Part shown: positions 42,417 to 51,245 of the stretch, piece after piece
How positions within the stretch are numbered: position 1 is the first letter of the stretch
How the letters are laid out: every line of letters begins with the position of its first letter
Source of the DNA: CAYZHM01 sp964478225
GTDB taxonomy: Bacteria > Pseudomonadota > Alphaproteobacteria > Micavibrionales > Micavibrionaceae
DNA length: 64,000 nt
Assembly (NCBI GenBank): GCA_964478225.1
Contig: CAYZHM010000003.1
Location: forward strand, 1-64,000
Reading direction: 5' to 3'
Notes under the pieces: model-generated
What the model saw: only the letters and a program-made list of their open reading frames with translations
Databases searched by the model: none
What the model was told of the DNA's origin: nothing
Position numbers and translations under genes: made by a program

Positions 42417-43403
42417 ATGACTCCCAGCCACCTTATATTCGCAACGACTCTAGCTTTCCTGACCCTTGGCGCTGCTCTCAATGCATCAGCACAAGACCTA
42501 GCATCCAGCTCCGCGAAGAAAGACGAACATAAAAAGATCATCAATCAATACGACCCCATTTATAAAATCGCGCCTTCATCAAAAGTCGTAACAATCCAGG
42601 ACGACAACAAAAAGCCCACCATCGGCTATATCAACACCGATGCTATCCCGGTTCAAGATTACGGCATCTATTTCATACGGGAACCCGGCACCCAACCGAA
42701 CGAAGCACGATTGAGAATATCTTTGCCCGTAAGCGTTGTGGGATGCGTAAGCGCCACCCCGCCAAAACTAAGAGTTATTGAAGAACCGCCCTACCTGCGG
42801 GCCACAATAACACCGCCAGTCATTAAACCGAATAGAACAAAAAACCCTGGTCGCAAAACTTGCCAGAACCTCGCCAACAACCTGTATGTTGATCTTGTTC
42901 TTAATCGTGACGCAATAAAGGAACACGGAATAGAAAAACTTTCCCTAAGAGACGGCAGCACTTACGACACATTTAATATTTACCTTGATGAAGAAAAAAT
43001 TTTGCTAACAGGCTCCTCAGAAACCTTCAAACCACAAAAACGTCCAAACAAGCCCAATCCGCTCGAATACTGGTTCTATCCTGAAAACACGGTCATTTTA
43101 TCCGCCCGCAACACAGGCGACTATGATGAGACACAGCTATTTCCTGAAATCAAAAAACTCGCCAACGAGCAAAACCTCATCACGATGAACGCTGTCATGA
43201 CAGAGTTCGAACAAGATGAAGATGATAAAAATCGGTACTACTTTGTTGATGAAACAGGGGTTCTTCCGAAAAAAATTGGAGACGCAAATAATATCGCAAT
43301 AGGTCAAATCAAATTAAAACAAGACTATACCGGACTTGGTGGCGACTATAATGTCACAAACAGCTATGAAATTTACGCGCGCAAACCTGGATATTATGAT
43401 TGA
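42417..43403 (+). CDS. Exported protein of unknown function, 328 aa
   Basis: 328 residues with a signal peptide (LIFATTLAFLTLGAALNASAQ). The mature region includes a conserved-looking stretch around YGIYFIREPGTQPNEARLRI and two cysteines (VGCVSATPP, KTCQNLANN) likely to form a disulfide. A charged C-terminal half follows (TEFEQDEDDKNRYYF). No family recognised. It lies between hrcA and grpE, 53 bases after hrcA, so it may be expressed with the heat-shock cluster. Confidence 0.6.
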   Translation: MTPSHLIFATTLAFLTLGAALNASAQDLASSSAKKDEHKKIINQYDPIYKIAPSSKVVTIQDDNKKPTIGYINTDAIPVQDYGIYFIREPGTQPNEARLRISLPVSVVGCVSATPPKLRVIEEPPYLRATITPPVIKPNRTKNPGRKTCQNLANNLYVDLVLNRDAIKEHGIEKLSLRDGSTYDTFNIYLDEEKILLTGSSETFKPQKRPNKPNPLEYWFYPENTVILSARNTGDYDETQLFPEIKKLANEQNLITMNAVMTEFEQDEDDKNRYYFVDETGVLPKKIGDANNIAIGQIKLKQDYTGLGGDYNVTNSYEIYARKPGYYD

Positions 43404-43428
43404 AACCAGCGCGTTAAAAACTTATATA
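43400..43428 (+). promoter_or_regulatory. Sigma-70 promoter of grpE
   Basis: TTGAAA at 43400-43405 and TATATA at 43423-43428, 17 bases apart. The -35 overlaps the stop of the preceding gene. The GrpE ATG follows at 43467 after an AAGG ribosome site. Confidence 0.5.
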
Positions 43429-43466
43429 TAGAAAACTCCAAAATTAAACAAAAACCAAGGCACTCC

Positions 43467-44156
43467 ATGAGCGAAGATAATTCCGCACAAAACAATCAAA
43501 CCAATCCGCAGTCAGCAGAGCCGGACGCGGACGAACTGCGTATGCAGGTTGAGGGAGATGAGTTTGACCTCAGCGCCCTTGGCGAGCCTATAAAAGAAGA
43601 TGAAGGCAAGAAGACAGAGGCCTCTCAGATAGAATACCTTCAAAAAGAACTCGCGGATGCCAAAGACCAAATGATGCGCGCCTTGGCGGATGCCGAAAAT
43701 ACCCGTAAACGCTTTCTCAAAGAACGCCAGGACGCTGGAAAATACGCAATCGCGGCGTTCTCGCGCGATCTAATTGAGGTTGCGGACAATCTGCGCCGTG
43801 CACTTGATGCCGCCCCTCAGGAACTGATCAACGCCGAACCCCAAATCAAAAGTCTCTTTGACGGAGTCGAAGCCACTGAACGTGCGCTGCTTAAAACCTT
43901 TGAAAAAAACCAAATCAAAAGCGTTAACCCACTGGGCGAGATCTTTAATCCCAATTACCACGAAGTCATGTTCGAAGTCCCTGATCCAAGCAAACAGCCA
44001 GGAATAATCATCCAGGTTCTAGAAACTGGCTACATACTCAATGACAGATTGCTCCGCCCGGCACGCGTCGGAGTAGTCAAAGATGATGGTCAGGGACACG
44101 GGTTGAGTGAAGCCCCATCCAGAGAGCCTGGCGGGAACCTCGATCAGGAAGTATAA
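43467..44156 (+). CDS. grpE: Nucleotide exchange factor GrpE
   Basis: A 229-residue cochaperone that releases ADP from DnaK. An acidic, glutamine-rich N-terminus (about 1-55) is followed by the long dimerisation coiled coil (about 55-110; ALADAENTRKRFLKERQDAG) and the C-terminal beta domain with the signature FNPNYHEVMFEVPDPS and LETGYILNDRLLRPARVGV. It precedes dnaK by 143 bases. Confidence 0.95.
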   Translation: MSEDNSAQNNQTNPQSAEPDADELRMQVEGDEFDLSALGEPIKEDEGKKTEASQIEYLQKELADAKDQMMRALADAENTRKRFLKERQDAGKYAIAAFSRDLIEVADNLRRALDAAPQELINAEPQIKSLFDGVEATERALLKTFEKNQIKSVNPLGEIFNPNYHEVMFEVPDPSKQPGIIIQVLETGYILNDRLLRPARVGVVKDDGQGHGLSEAPSREPGGNLDQEV

Positions 44157-44180
44157 ATTTTTCACGCCAAAGACTAGACC

Positions 44181-44209
44181 CTTGAAATTTCTATGCTATA
44201 GTCCCATTT
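44181..44209 (+). promoter_or_regulatory. Heat-shock sigma-32 (RpoH) promoter of dnaK
   Basis: CTTGAAA at 44181-44187 and CCCATTT at 44203-44209, separated by 15 bases. This matches the sigma-32 consensus CTTGAAA / CCCATnT in every specified position. It lies between grpE and dnaK, so dnaK has its own heat-inducible promoter. Confidence 0.8.
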
Positions 44210-44299
44210 TATAAGTTGAAACAAAACCTAGGGGATAGCAAAAGTGCCACAATTTAAGGGCTTTTGGACTTCTATCTGCCGCAAAAAAGGAAAGTAAAA

Positions 44300-46210
44300 A
44301 TGAGCAAAATTATTGGAATTGATTTGGGTACTACAAACTCCTGCGTTGCCGTTATGGAAGGCAAGGAGCCAAAGGTTATAGAAAATTCAGAAGGCGCCAG
44401 AACAACTCCATCCATGGTGGCCTTTACAAAAGACGGTGAACGCCTTGTTGGACAACCTGCTAAGCGCCAGGCCGTAACCAATCCCGAAAACACACTTTAC
44501 GCAATCAAGCGTCTTATCGGCCGCCGCTTTGATGATCAGGAAGCCAAAGAACTCATTCAAAAAGCCCCGTTCAAAGTTATCGAAGGCGATAACGGCGATG
44601 CTTGGGTAGAAATCGACGGCGAGAAATACGCCCCTTCTCAAATCGCAGCAATGGTTCTGCAAAAAATGAAGGAAACAGCTGAAGCCTATTTAGGCGAGCC
44701 AGTAACCAAAGCCGTTATCACAGTCCCAGCCTACTTTAACGACTCTCAGCGTCAAGCAACGAAAGATGCCGGAAAGATCGCCGGCCTTGATGTTGAGCGC
44801 ATTATCAATGAACCAACCGCAGCCGCCCTCGCCTACGGCCTCGATAAAAGATCATCCGGTAAAATCGCCGTTTACGACCTCGGCGGCGGAACATTCGATA
44901 TTTCCATCCTCGAAATTGGTGATGGCGTATTCGAAGTAAAATCGACCAACGGCGACACATTCCTTGGCGGGGAAGACTTTGACGGACGCATCATTGATTA
45001 CCTTGCTGACGAATTTAAAAAAGAACAAGGTATCGATCTTCGCAACGACAAGCTCGCACTTCAGCGCCTCAAGGAAGCAGCTGAAAAAGCCAAAATTGAG
45101 CTCTCCAGCACAACACAAACCGAAGTCAACCTGCCGTTTATTACAGCAGATGCCAGCGGGCCAAAACACCTCAACATCAAGCTGAGCCGTGCTAAGCTTG
45201 AATCTCTCGTCGAGGATCTGGTTAAGCGTACGATCGCCCCCCTCAAAGCAGCACTCAAAGATTCTGGCCTCAAGGCATCAGAAATCGATGATGTAGTCTT
45301 GGTTGGCGGTATGACCCGTATGCCCAAGATTATCGAGACAGTGAAAGAGTTCTTCGGTAAGGAACCACACAAAGGCGTGAACCCTGATGAAGTTGTAGCC
45401 GATGGTGCCGCAATTCAAGCCGGCGTTCTTCAGGGTGACGTTAAGGATGTTCTCCTTCTCGACGTTACTCCGCTATCTTTGGGAATTGAAACTCTCGGCG
45501 GCGTATTCACAAGACTGATTGAGCGCAACACAACAATTCCAACCAAGAAATCACAAGTCTTCTCCACCGCAGAAGATAGCCAAAGCGCGGTGACCATCCG
45601 TGTTTTCCAGGGCGAACGTGAAATGGCGGCGGACAATAAACTCCTCGGGCAATTCGATCTGGTGGGAATTCCGCCCGCACCACGTGGCGTTCCACAAATC
45701 GAAGTCACATTTGATATTGACGCCAACGGCATTGTTCAAGTCTCCGCCAAAGACAAGGCAACCAACAAAGAGCAGCAAATCCGTATTCAGGCCTCAGGCG
45801 GCTTAAATGAATCCGACATCGAGAAAATGGTCAAAGAAGCGGAAGAAAATGCTGAGAGCGACAAAAAACGCCGCGAAGCCGTTGAAAAGCGCAACCAGGC
45901 TGAGGCCCTCATTCACAGCACTGAAAAGTCTGTAGCTGAATTTGGCAATGATCTTCCCGAAGATGAAAGATCAAAAATAGAAACAGCAATCGCTGAACTC
46001 AAATCAGCGATGGAAGGCGATGACGCCAAAGCCATCAGCGATAAAACTCAGGAACTGGCTCAAGTCAGCATGAAACTGGGTGAGATGGCCTATCGCAAAG
46101 CTCAAGAAGAATCTTCCAGCGAAAGCACAGGCGACCATTCTCCTGAAACAGTAGACGCTGAAGTCATGGATCTTGAAATCGAGGACGACGAGCAAAACAA
46201 AAACGACTAA
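44300..46210 (+). CDS. dnaK: Chaperone DnaK (Hsp70)
   Basis: A 636-residue ATP-dependent chaperone. Hsp70 signatures are IGIDLGTTNSCVAVMEG at the N-terminus, VYDLGGGTFDISIL in the ATPase domain and VLVGGMTRMPKI before the linker (DVLLLDVTPLSLGIET). The substrate domain follows, then a flexible acidic tail (VMDLEIEDDEQNKND, the EEVD-like end). Complete. The start at 44300 matches the conserved MSKIIGIDLG and is preceded by GGAAAG. Confidence 0.97.
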   Translation: MSKIIGIDLGTTNSCVAVMEGKEPKVIENSEGARTTPSMVAFTKDGERLVGQPAKRQAVTNPENTLYAIKRLIGRRFDDQEAKELIQKAPFKVIEGDNGDAWVEIDGEKYAPSQIAAMVLQKMKETAEAYLGEPVTKAVITVPAYFNDSQRQATKDAGKIAGLDVERIINEPTAAALAYGLDKRSSGKIAVYDLGGGTFDISILEIGDGVFEVKSTNGDTFLGGEDFDGRIIDYLADEFKKEQGIDLRNDKLALQRLKEAAEKAKIELSSTTQTEVNLPFITADASGPKHLNIKLSRAKLESLVEDLVKRTIAPLKAALKDSGLKASEIDDVVLVGGMTRMPKIIETVKEFFGKEPHKGVNPDEVVADGAAIQAGVLQGDVKDVLLLDVTPLSLGIETLGGVFTRLIERNTTIPTKKSQVFSTAEDSQSAVTIRVFQGEREMAADNKLLGQFDLVGIPPAPRGVPQIEVTFDIDANGIVQVSAKDKATNKEQQIRIQASGGLNESDIEKMVKEAEENAESDKKRREAVEKRNQAEALIHSTEKSVAEFGNDLPEDERSKIETAIAELKSAMEGDDAKAISDKTQELAQVSMKLGEMAYRKAQEESSSESTGDHSPETVDAEVMDLEIEDDEQNKND

Positions 46211-46296
46211 GCTTAAGGTTGGTTGACTGCGTAAACGCCTCGAAAAGGCAAAGTGAAACCCATGACAACCCTGATATCAGGAAAGGTACAAACGGT

Positions 46297-46650
46297 ATGT
46301 CGCCAGGACATGACTCTCAAAGAATCCCTGTATCTTATTTTGACGTCTTGAATGTAAGTGCGGCTGCGAGCGATGAGGAAGTCCGGCGTGCCTATCGCCG
46401 GCTGGCGATAAAACATCACCCGGATCATAATCCTTACAACCGGGAACTTTCAAAACACCGCTTCCACCTCATCACCGAAGCCTACGCCAATATAAAAACC
46501 GAACAGCAACGGCTCGCCTATGCAAAGCGGATTGGTAAAATTAAAGTTACAACCGCAGCCAATCAAAACCGTCGCACCTCAGGAACATCGTGGCTCACGC
46601 AAATTGCTGATTTCCTGGGCTTATGGCATTCTGATAAAAAAGCAGGATAG
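46297..46650 (+). CDS. Small J-domain protein between dnaK and dnaJ
   Basis: 117 residues from the ATG at 46297, the start that removes an upstream non-conserved extension. The J domain covers about residues 12-75: SYFDVLNVSAAASDEEVRRAYRRLA, the HPD motif in IKHHPDHNP, and the final helix YANIKTEQQRLAYAKR. A basic tail follows. There is no Gly/Phe region, zinc finger or C-terminal domain, so it is a type III J-protein that could recruit DnaK to a special client. It sits between dnaK and dnaJ, which are normally adjacent. Confidence 0.85.
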   Translation: MSPGHDSQRIPVSYFDVLNVSAAASDEEVRRAYRRLAIKHHPDHNPYNRELSKHRFHLITEAYANIKTEQQRLAYAKRIGKIKVTTAANQNRRTSGTSWLTQIADFLGLWHSDKKAG

Positions 46651-46656
46651 CCCGCA

Positions 46657-47820
46657 ATGAGCAAAGATTATTACGATGTTTTAGGCATAACAAAATCAGC
46701 AAGTGCTGATGAGATCAAGAAAGCCTACCGCAAGCTGGCGATGAAATATCACCCGGACCAAAACAAAGGCAACCCGGACGCAGAAGAAAAATTTAAAGAA
46801 ATTAATCAGGCCTATGACGTCCTGAAGGATGAACAAAGGCGAGCTGCTTATGATCGTTTCGGTACAGCAGCCTTCGACGGATCAATGGGCGCCAGTGGCG
46901 GAGCCCGCAGCGGCGCAGGCTTTACGGGCGGAGGATTTGGGGCTTTCTCTGACATCTTCGAAGACATGTTTGGCGACATGATGGGCCAAGGCAGAGGCGG
47001 CGGACGGGCATCAGGACGAGGCTCCGACTTGCAATACAGTATGGAGATGTCGCTGGAAGACGCTTTTAAAGGCAAAGAAACCAAAATATCGCTCTCCATT
47101 AACCAGGCTTGTGAAACTTGTAAGGGAACGGGAGCCGAGGGCGGAAAAGAACCTGACAAATGCACAACCTGCGACGGCGCAGGACGCATACGCCAACAGC
47201 AAGGCTTTTTTACAATTGAACGAACCTGCCCTTCCTGCAATGGCATGGGAAAAGTCATCAAGGATTCATGCAAAGCCTGTGCAGGCGAAGGTCGTGTTCA
47301 TAAGAAGAAAGAACTTAAAGTCAAAATCCCTGCCGGGGTCGAACATGGAAGACGCATCCGTCTCAGCGGTCAAGGCGAAGCGGGAGTGAGGGGATCTTCA
47401 CCCGGCGATCTATATATCCTGGTTACAATTAAGCCACATAAGTTCTTTAAGCGCGACGGATCCAACCTTTACTGCCGCGTCCCTATTCCCATGACCAAAG
47501 CCGCCTTAGGAGGAGATATCGAAATCCCCAAGATTGAAGGCGGAAAATCTAAGGTCAAAATTCCGCCTGGAGCACAAACAGGACAACAATTCCGTCTGAA
47601 AGGCCAAGGCATGAGTGTCTTAAACTCAGAAGCTCGAGGCGACGCCTTTATCGAGATTTTCGTTGAAACCCCCGTTAATCTTGACAAAAAGCAGCAAGAC
47701 CTCCTTCAACAGCTCCACGAAAGCATGGGCGGATCTGGTAAGAACGCAACAAAGAATTCCCCTGAATCCAGCGGGTTCTTTACAAAAATGCGCGATATGT
47801 GGGATGATCTCAAAGACTAA
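46657..47820 (+). CDS. dnaJ: Chaperone DnaJ (Hsp40)
   Basis: A 387-residue class I J-protein. The J domain has HPD in MKYHPDQNKG. The Gly/Phe-rich region (about 75-125) is followed by four CxxCxGxG zinc-finger repeats (CETCKGTG, CTTCDGAG, CPSCNGMG, CKACAGEG), then the substrate-binding domain and the dimerisation tail. Complete. It begins six bases after the mini J-protein gene and is followed after 17 bases by dapB. Confidence 0.97.
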   Translation: MSKDYYDVLGITKSASADEIKKAYRKLAMKYHPDQNKGNPDAEEKFKEINQAYDVLKDEQRRAAYDRFGTAAFDGSMGASGGARSGAGFTGGGFGAFSDIFEDMFGDMMGQGRGGGRASGRGSDLQYSMEMSLEDAFKGKETKISLSINQACETCKGTGAEGGKEPDKCTTCDGAGRIRQQQGFFTIERTCPSCNGMGKVIKDSCKACAGEGRVHKKKELKVKIPAGVEHGRRIRLSGQGEAGVRGSSPGDLYILVTIKPHKFFKRDGSNLYCRVPIPMTKAALGGDIEIPKIEGGKSKVKIPPGAQTGQQFRLKGQGMSVLNSEARGDAFIEIFVETPVNLDKKQQDLLQQLHESMGGSGKNATKNSPESSGFFTKMRDMWDDLKD

Positions 47821-47837
47821 GTAAAAGGAATACTATA

Positions 47838-48614
47838 ATGAAAATTGGTATCACAGGATGCATGGGCCGCGTCGGCTCTTTGCTCGTAAGCGAAATTCTT
47901 TCCGGCGCGTTTGAAGGAGCAGAACTCGCCGGAGGCAGTGTATTGCCCGAGGAACTCAAAAAAGCGAAAGACCTTGAATATTTCATAACGGACGATGCAG
48001 ACGAACTTTTTAAAAAATCGGATGCAGTGATCGACTTCACCTCTCCTTCCGCCGCACATAAGCATGCATGGCTCGCATCAAAACATAAAAAAGCCTACAT
48101 CATCGGCACAACCGGATTGCGCGCAACCGATGAACAAGACCTCAAAGATGCTTCGAAAGATGCCCCTATCGTTTACTCCGCAAACTACAGCGTTGGAGTA
48201 AATGTCCTGCTCTCACTCGTAGAGCAAGCCGCAAACAGATTGGTTGAAAACTGGGACATTGAAATTTTTGAAAGCCATCACAAAAACAAGGTCGACGCCC
48301 CATCAGGCACAGCCCTCGCTATCGGGAAGGCAGCAGCGGCAGGACGCGCAGTCAACCTTGAAAAGACCGCAGATTTTGCCCGTCACGGAGAAACAGGACC
48401 ACGCCGCCCCGGCAATATAGGATTTTCGGTCGCAAGAGGCGGAGATGTCGTCGGCGATCACACAGCTTACTTTTATGGACAAGGCGAACGCCTCGAACTC
48501 ACACACCGCGCAACCGATCGCAGCCTTTTTGCCCGCGGCGCCATTCGTGCTGCCCTCTGGACAAAAGACCAAAAACCCGGCTTATATTCGATGAAAGATG
48601 TTTTGAATCTCTAA
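47838..48614 (+). CDS. dapB: 4-hydroxy-tetrahydrodipicolinate reductase
   Basis: A 258-residue NAD(P)H-dependent reductase of the lysine/diaminopimelate pathway. The nucleotide-binding start is KIGITGCMGRVGSLLV, and the family signature is EIFESHHKNKVDAPSGTALA with the catalytic histidines and lysine. Its location after dnaJ is common in alphaproteobacteria. The stop overlaps that of ogt on the other strand by four bases. Confidence 0.95.
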   Translation: MKIGITGCMGRVGSLLVSEILSGAFEGAELAGGSVLPEELKKAKDLEYFITDDADELFKKSDAVIDFTSPSAAHKHAWLASKHKKAYIIGTTGLRATDEQDLKDASKDAPIVYSANYSVGVNVLLSLVEQAANRLVENWDIEIFESHHKNKVDAPSGTALAIGKAAAAGRAVNLEKTADFARHGETGPRRPGNIGFSVARGGDVVGDHTAYFYGQGERLELTHRATDRSLFARGAIRAALWTKDQKPGLYSMKDVLNL

Positions 48615-49132
48615 GCGGCTTCAGCTTTTAGAATTTCACGCTTCAGCTCCACGCCCCACATATAACCGCCAATCCCGCCGTCGCTGCGAATAACACGGTG
48701 ACATGGAACGAGAATTCCTACAGGGTTAGCCCCCACAGCCGTCCCTACAGCACGGACAGCCCTAGGCTTTCCAACACGAAGCGCAATATCCTGATAACTA
48801 ACCGTGCGGCCACGCGGAATTTGCAACAGGGCTTTCCACACGCTGATCTGAAACTTTGTCCCATAAAGATCGAGCGCACACGGTGAAGAAATTCCATCTC
48901 TCATCTCAAGATCAACAAACCGCGCCATTGGCCAATGCGCTTTCATTTTTTGATACGAAGCGGTTTTATCCTGTGCAATCGCCAACCAACAAACACCCTT
49001 CCCCGTTTTTGCAATCAAAACCGGGCCATAGTTTGAATCTTCAAACCAATGATGAATCGTCAGGCCATTTCCGCGAGCATAATCAATATTCTCGTGCACG
49101 GCACTGATCTCAAAATTCTCTTTAAATTGCAT
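48611..49132 (-). CDS. ogt: Methylated-DNA-protein-cysteine methyltransferase
   Basis: A 173-residue suicide DNA-repair protein that removes O6-alkyl groups from guanine. The acceptor motif is VPCHRVI, with the helix-turn-helix just before it (GKPRAVRAVGTAVGANPVGI). The N-terminal part is the short Ogt-type domain, not the Ada methylphosphotriester domain. Divergent from nth, so two DNA-repair genes share the 23-base gap between their starts. Confidence 0.93.
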   Translation of the reverse strand: MQFKENFEISAVHENIDYARGNGLTIHHWFEDSNYGPVLIAKTGKGVCWLAIAQDKTASYQKMKAHWPMARFVDLEMRDGISSPCALDLYGTKFQISVWKALLQIPRGRTVSYQDIALRVGKPRAVRAVGTAVGANPVGILVPCHRVIRSDGGIGGYMWGVELKREILKAEAA

Positions 49133-49155
49133 AGGATATATCTACTATAAATCGT

Positions 49156-49788
49156 ATGAAATCACAAGAAATTCACGAATTCTTCAGGCGGCTCAAAGAA
49201 CAAAATCCCTCCCCCAAAAGTGACTTGGAATATACGAATCCATACACCCTTCTTGTTGCTGTAACCTTAAGCGCTCAAGCCACAGATATCGGCGTAAACA
49301 AAGCCACGAAAAAGCTGTTTCAAAACGTAGACACTCCTCAAAAGATGATAGATCTCGGACTTGATGAACTAAAAACTCATATAAAAACGATTGGCCTTTA
49401 TAACACCAAAGCCAAAAATGTTATGACCATGGCCGAAATCCTGGTCAGGGATTTTAATGGAAAAGTTCCGGGCACGCGCGAAGATTTAATGAAATTACCA
49501 GGCGTCGGACGCAAAACTGCGAATGTTGTTCTAAATGTCGCCTTCAACCAACCCACCATGGCTGTAGACACTCACATATTCAGGGTCAGCAACCGCACCG
49601 GCCTGGCCCCGGGAAAAAACCCTGACGAAGTTGAACAAAAACTTTTAAAAGTCGTCCCCGAAGAATTCGCACATCACGCACACCACTGGCTTATTCTGCA
49701 CGGACGGTATACGTGCAAGGCGCGGAAACCTTTATGCAAGGAATGCATCGTCGTTGATTTATGTTCATATAAAGATAAGGAGCTATAA
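49156..49788 (+). CDS. nth: Endonuclease III (DNA glycosylase/AP lyase)
   Basis: A 210-residue base-excision repair enzyme for oxidised pyrimidines. The helix-hairpin-helix is LPGVGRKTANVVLN with the catalytic lysine, followed by the catalytic aspartate in MAVDTHIFRV. The C-terminal Fe-S loop is C-x6-C-x2-C-x5-C (CKARKPLCKECIVVDLC). Complete. A TATAAA box only five bases before the ATG suggests a very short leader. Confidence 0.96.
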   Translation: MKSQEIHEFFRRLKEQNPSPKSDLEYTNPYTLLVAVTLSAQATDIGVNKATKKLFQNVDTPQKMIDLGLDELKTHIKTIGLYNTKAKNVMTMAEILVRDFNGKVPGTREDLMKLPGVGRKTANVVLNVAFNQPTMAVDTHIFRVSNRTGLAPGKNPDEVEQKLLKVVPEEFAHHAHHWLILHGRYTCKARKPLCKECIVVDLCSYKDKEL

Positions 49789-50076
49789 GTCATAGCCCTG
49801 ATCATCGCTCAACGAAAAATCTGACTGAATCTTTGTGATTGGCGGCTTGTGAATACGCCGCATTTGATCATTCACGCACGGCGCAAGCGTTGGGGAAGAT
49901 GGCGGCGCGCCATATCCCGGAGGACGAACCCCATCAAACACATAAGAAATTTTATGAACGGCTAAAGGCTCAGATGAAAAACGCAAGTCCAAAGAACAAC
50001 CATCACCGGCATTCTCGGCAAACGACACCCCAAACAAACCAACAGTTATCAATAAAAATCTGCAAAACCGAAACAT
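49783..50076 (-). CDS. Small exported protein of unknown function
   Basis: 97 residues with a short signal peptide (FCRFLLITVGLFGVSFAE). The mature part has two cysteines (GDGCSLDLRF and LAPCVNDQ) and a proline-rich middle (RPPGYGAPPSSP). No known domain. Its 3' end overlaps nth by six bases. The signal peptide supports a real gene, but no clear ribosome site is seen. Confidence 0.5.
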   Translation of the reverse strand: MFRFCRFLLITVGLFGVSFAENAGDGCSLDLRFSSEPLAVHKISYVFDGVRPPGYGAPPSSPTLAPCVNDQMRRIHKPPITKIQSDFSLSDDQGYDL

Positions 50077-50092
50077 GTCTGTTCCAAAAAGA

Positions 50093-50128
50093 AAAAGCCG
50101 GAGCCGTATAATAACGACCCCGGCTTTT
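50093..50128 (-). terminator. Terminator downstream of the bactofilin gene
   Basis: On the minus strand a stem AAAAGCCGG / CCGGCTTTT is followed by more T. The loop is 18 bases. It is 29 bases beyond the bactofilin stop and overlaps the 5' side of the small exported gene's promoter region. Confidence 0.6.
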
Positions 50129-50156
50129 AAATCCTTCCAACTGTAACCAAGCGAGA

Positions 50157-51017
50157 TTAATTGCTCTCTTGGAACAGGCTTGAACCTGAGGACATTTTCT
50201 TATCTTCAGCTTGCGCCTTGGATGCTTTTGCAGCAGTCATTGGCGTCATACGGCCATCAATAACCGCACCGGCTTCAATTTGAATTTCACCGTACGAAAT
50301 CGTTCCAGTAATCACAGCTGTTGCTTCAAGCGTCAAACGACCCTTCACAGCAATCTCGCCTTCAAAACGTCCTGCAATGTTTGCTTCTTCAATTTCTACA
50401 GTACCGTAGAAAACACCGCTTTCAGCAACTTCCAAAACCTGAGCACCCTTCAGCGCAGCTTCAACAGTACCTTCAACATACAAATGATCGCAGCTCTCGA
50501 TTTCGCCGGACATTGTGATGCCACGTCCAATCGTCAACTTACGCTCATTAGCGCTATAAACTTCACTCGGAGCTGCTGGAGCCTGTGAGTATGGAGAAGT
50601 GTAAGAAGGAGAATATCCTGTGACACCGGCGCTCGATGTGCTGGCGCGCTGATATGGGCTTGCCGGCGCTGTCTCTGATGCTCTGGCCATTGGCTTTTCG
50701 CTTTGTGAAATTGTGTCTGACATAGTTTTGGAGTCCTCTTCTTTTTTGTTGGAAACTTGTAAATAGGATTGAGCTTTAGGAGCTGGATTAGCAACACTCT
50801 CTTTTTCTTTCATTGAACTAGACACAACGCCGGATTTGTAGACGCTGGCAGGCGATGAAGGGAATGAAGGCGCTGAAACGCTCTTCTCTGCAGATGTATC
50901 TTTTGCACTATTTTGCTCAGGACGCACTTTCTCAGCAACATCCAAATAAGGCTTCTCAGCCGGCTTAATGGATGGAACTTGCTCGGACGGCGACTCAGAC
51001 TTAACTCGGTGAAACAT
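50157..51017 (-). CDS. Bactofilin-family protein with long disordered N-terminus
   Basis: 286 residues. The first 165 or so are Ser/Pro/Glu/Lys-rich and probably disordered. The bactofilin (DUF583) domain spans about 170-270 and consists of short beta-helix turns: LTIGRGITMSGEIESCDHLYVEGTVE, GVFYGTVEIEEANIAGRFEG and TGTISYGEIQIEAGAVIDG, given here in outline. Bactofilins self-assemble into filaments that position cell-wall or stalk enzymes in many alphaproteobacteria. The exceptionally long tail may bind membrane or partners. It is monocistronic, with a terminator after it. Confidence 0.85.
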   Translation of the reverse strand: MFHRVKSESPSEQVPSIKPAEKPYLDVAEKVRPEQNSAKDTSAEKSVSAPSFPSSPASVYKSGVVSSSMKEKESVANPAPKAQSYLQVSNKKEEDSKTMSDTISQSEKPMARASETAPASPYQRASTSSAGVTGYSPSYTSPYSQAPAAPSEVYSANERKLTIGRGITMSGEIESCDHLYVEGTVEAALKGAQVLEVAESGVFYGTVEIEEANIAGRFEGEIAVKGRLTLEATAVITGTISYGEIQIEAGAVIDGRMTPMTAAKASKAQAEDKKMSSGSSLFQESN

Positions 51018-51139
51018 AGTAAATATCCCCTTTTTTTGTTTTAGTTTTCTTATTTAAAATGCAAAAAAAATCACACGCAGACCCGAAAAAATTTCGGCGA
51101 CAATTCAGTCGTTTGTTTTCAAATTCAATGATTAAAAAG

Positions 51140-51180
51140 AACCTACCATGACCTCTCTATTGTCGCAAGATAGGTTTTTT
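51140..51180. terminator. Weak bidirectional terminator-like hairpin
   Basis: AACCTA at 51140-51145 pairs with TAGGTT at 51171-51176 across a 25-base loop. T-runs follow on the plus strand and a CTTTTT on the minus strand. It could end uvrC on the minus strand. The stem is short and A/T-rich. The 228-base gap between bactofilin and uvrC holds nothing else I recognise. Confidence 0.3.
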
Positions 51181-51245
51181 AAAATTTCACAAAAATCTTA
51201 CAAGCATTTGTTCTAAAAAAATTTTTGCGTGTTTTTTCTTGTGCA

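Noticed and set aside
41265..44299. CIRCE element (GCACTC-N9-GAGTGC) for HrcA
   Set aside because: I searched the gaps around hrcA, grpE and dnaK by eye and found none. The dnaK promoter fits RpoH instead.
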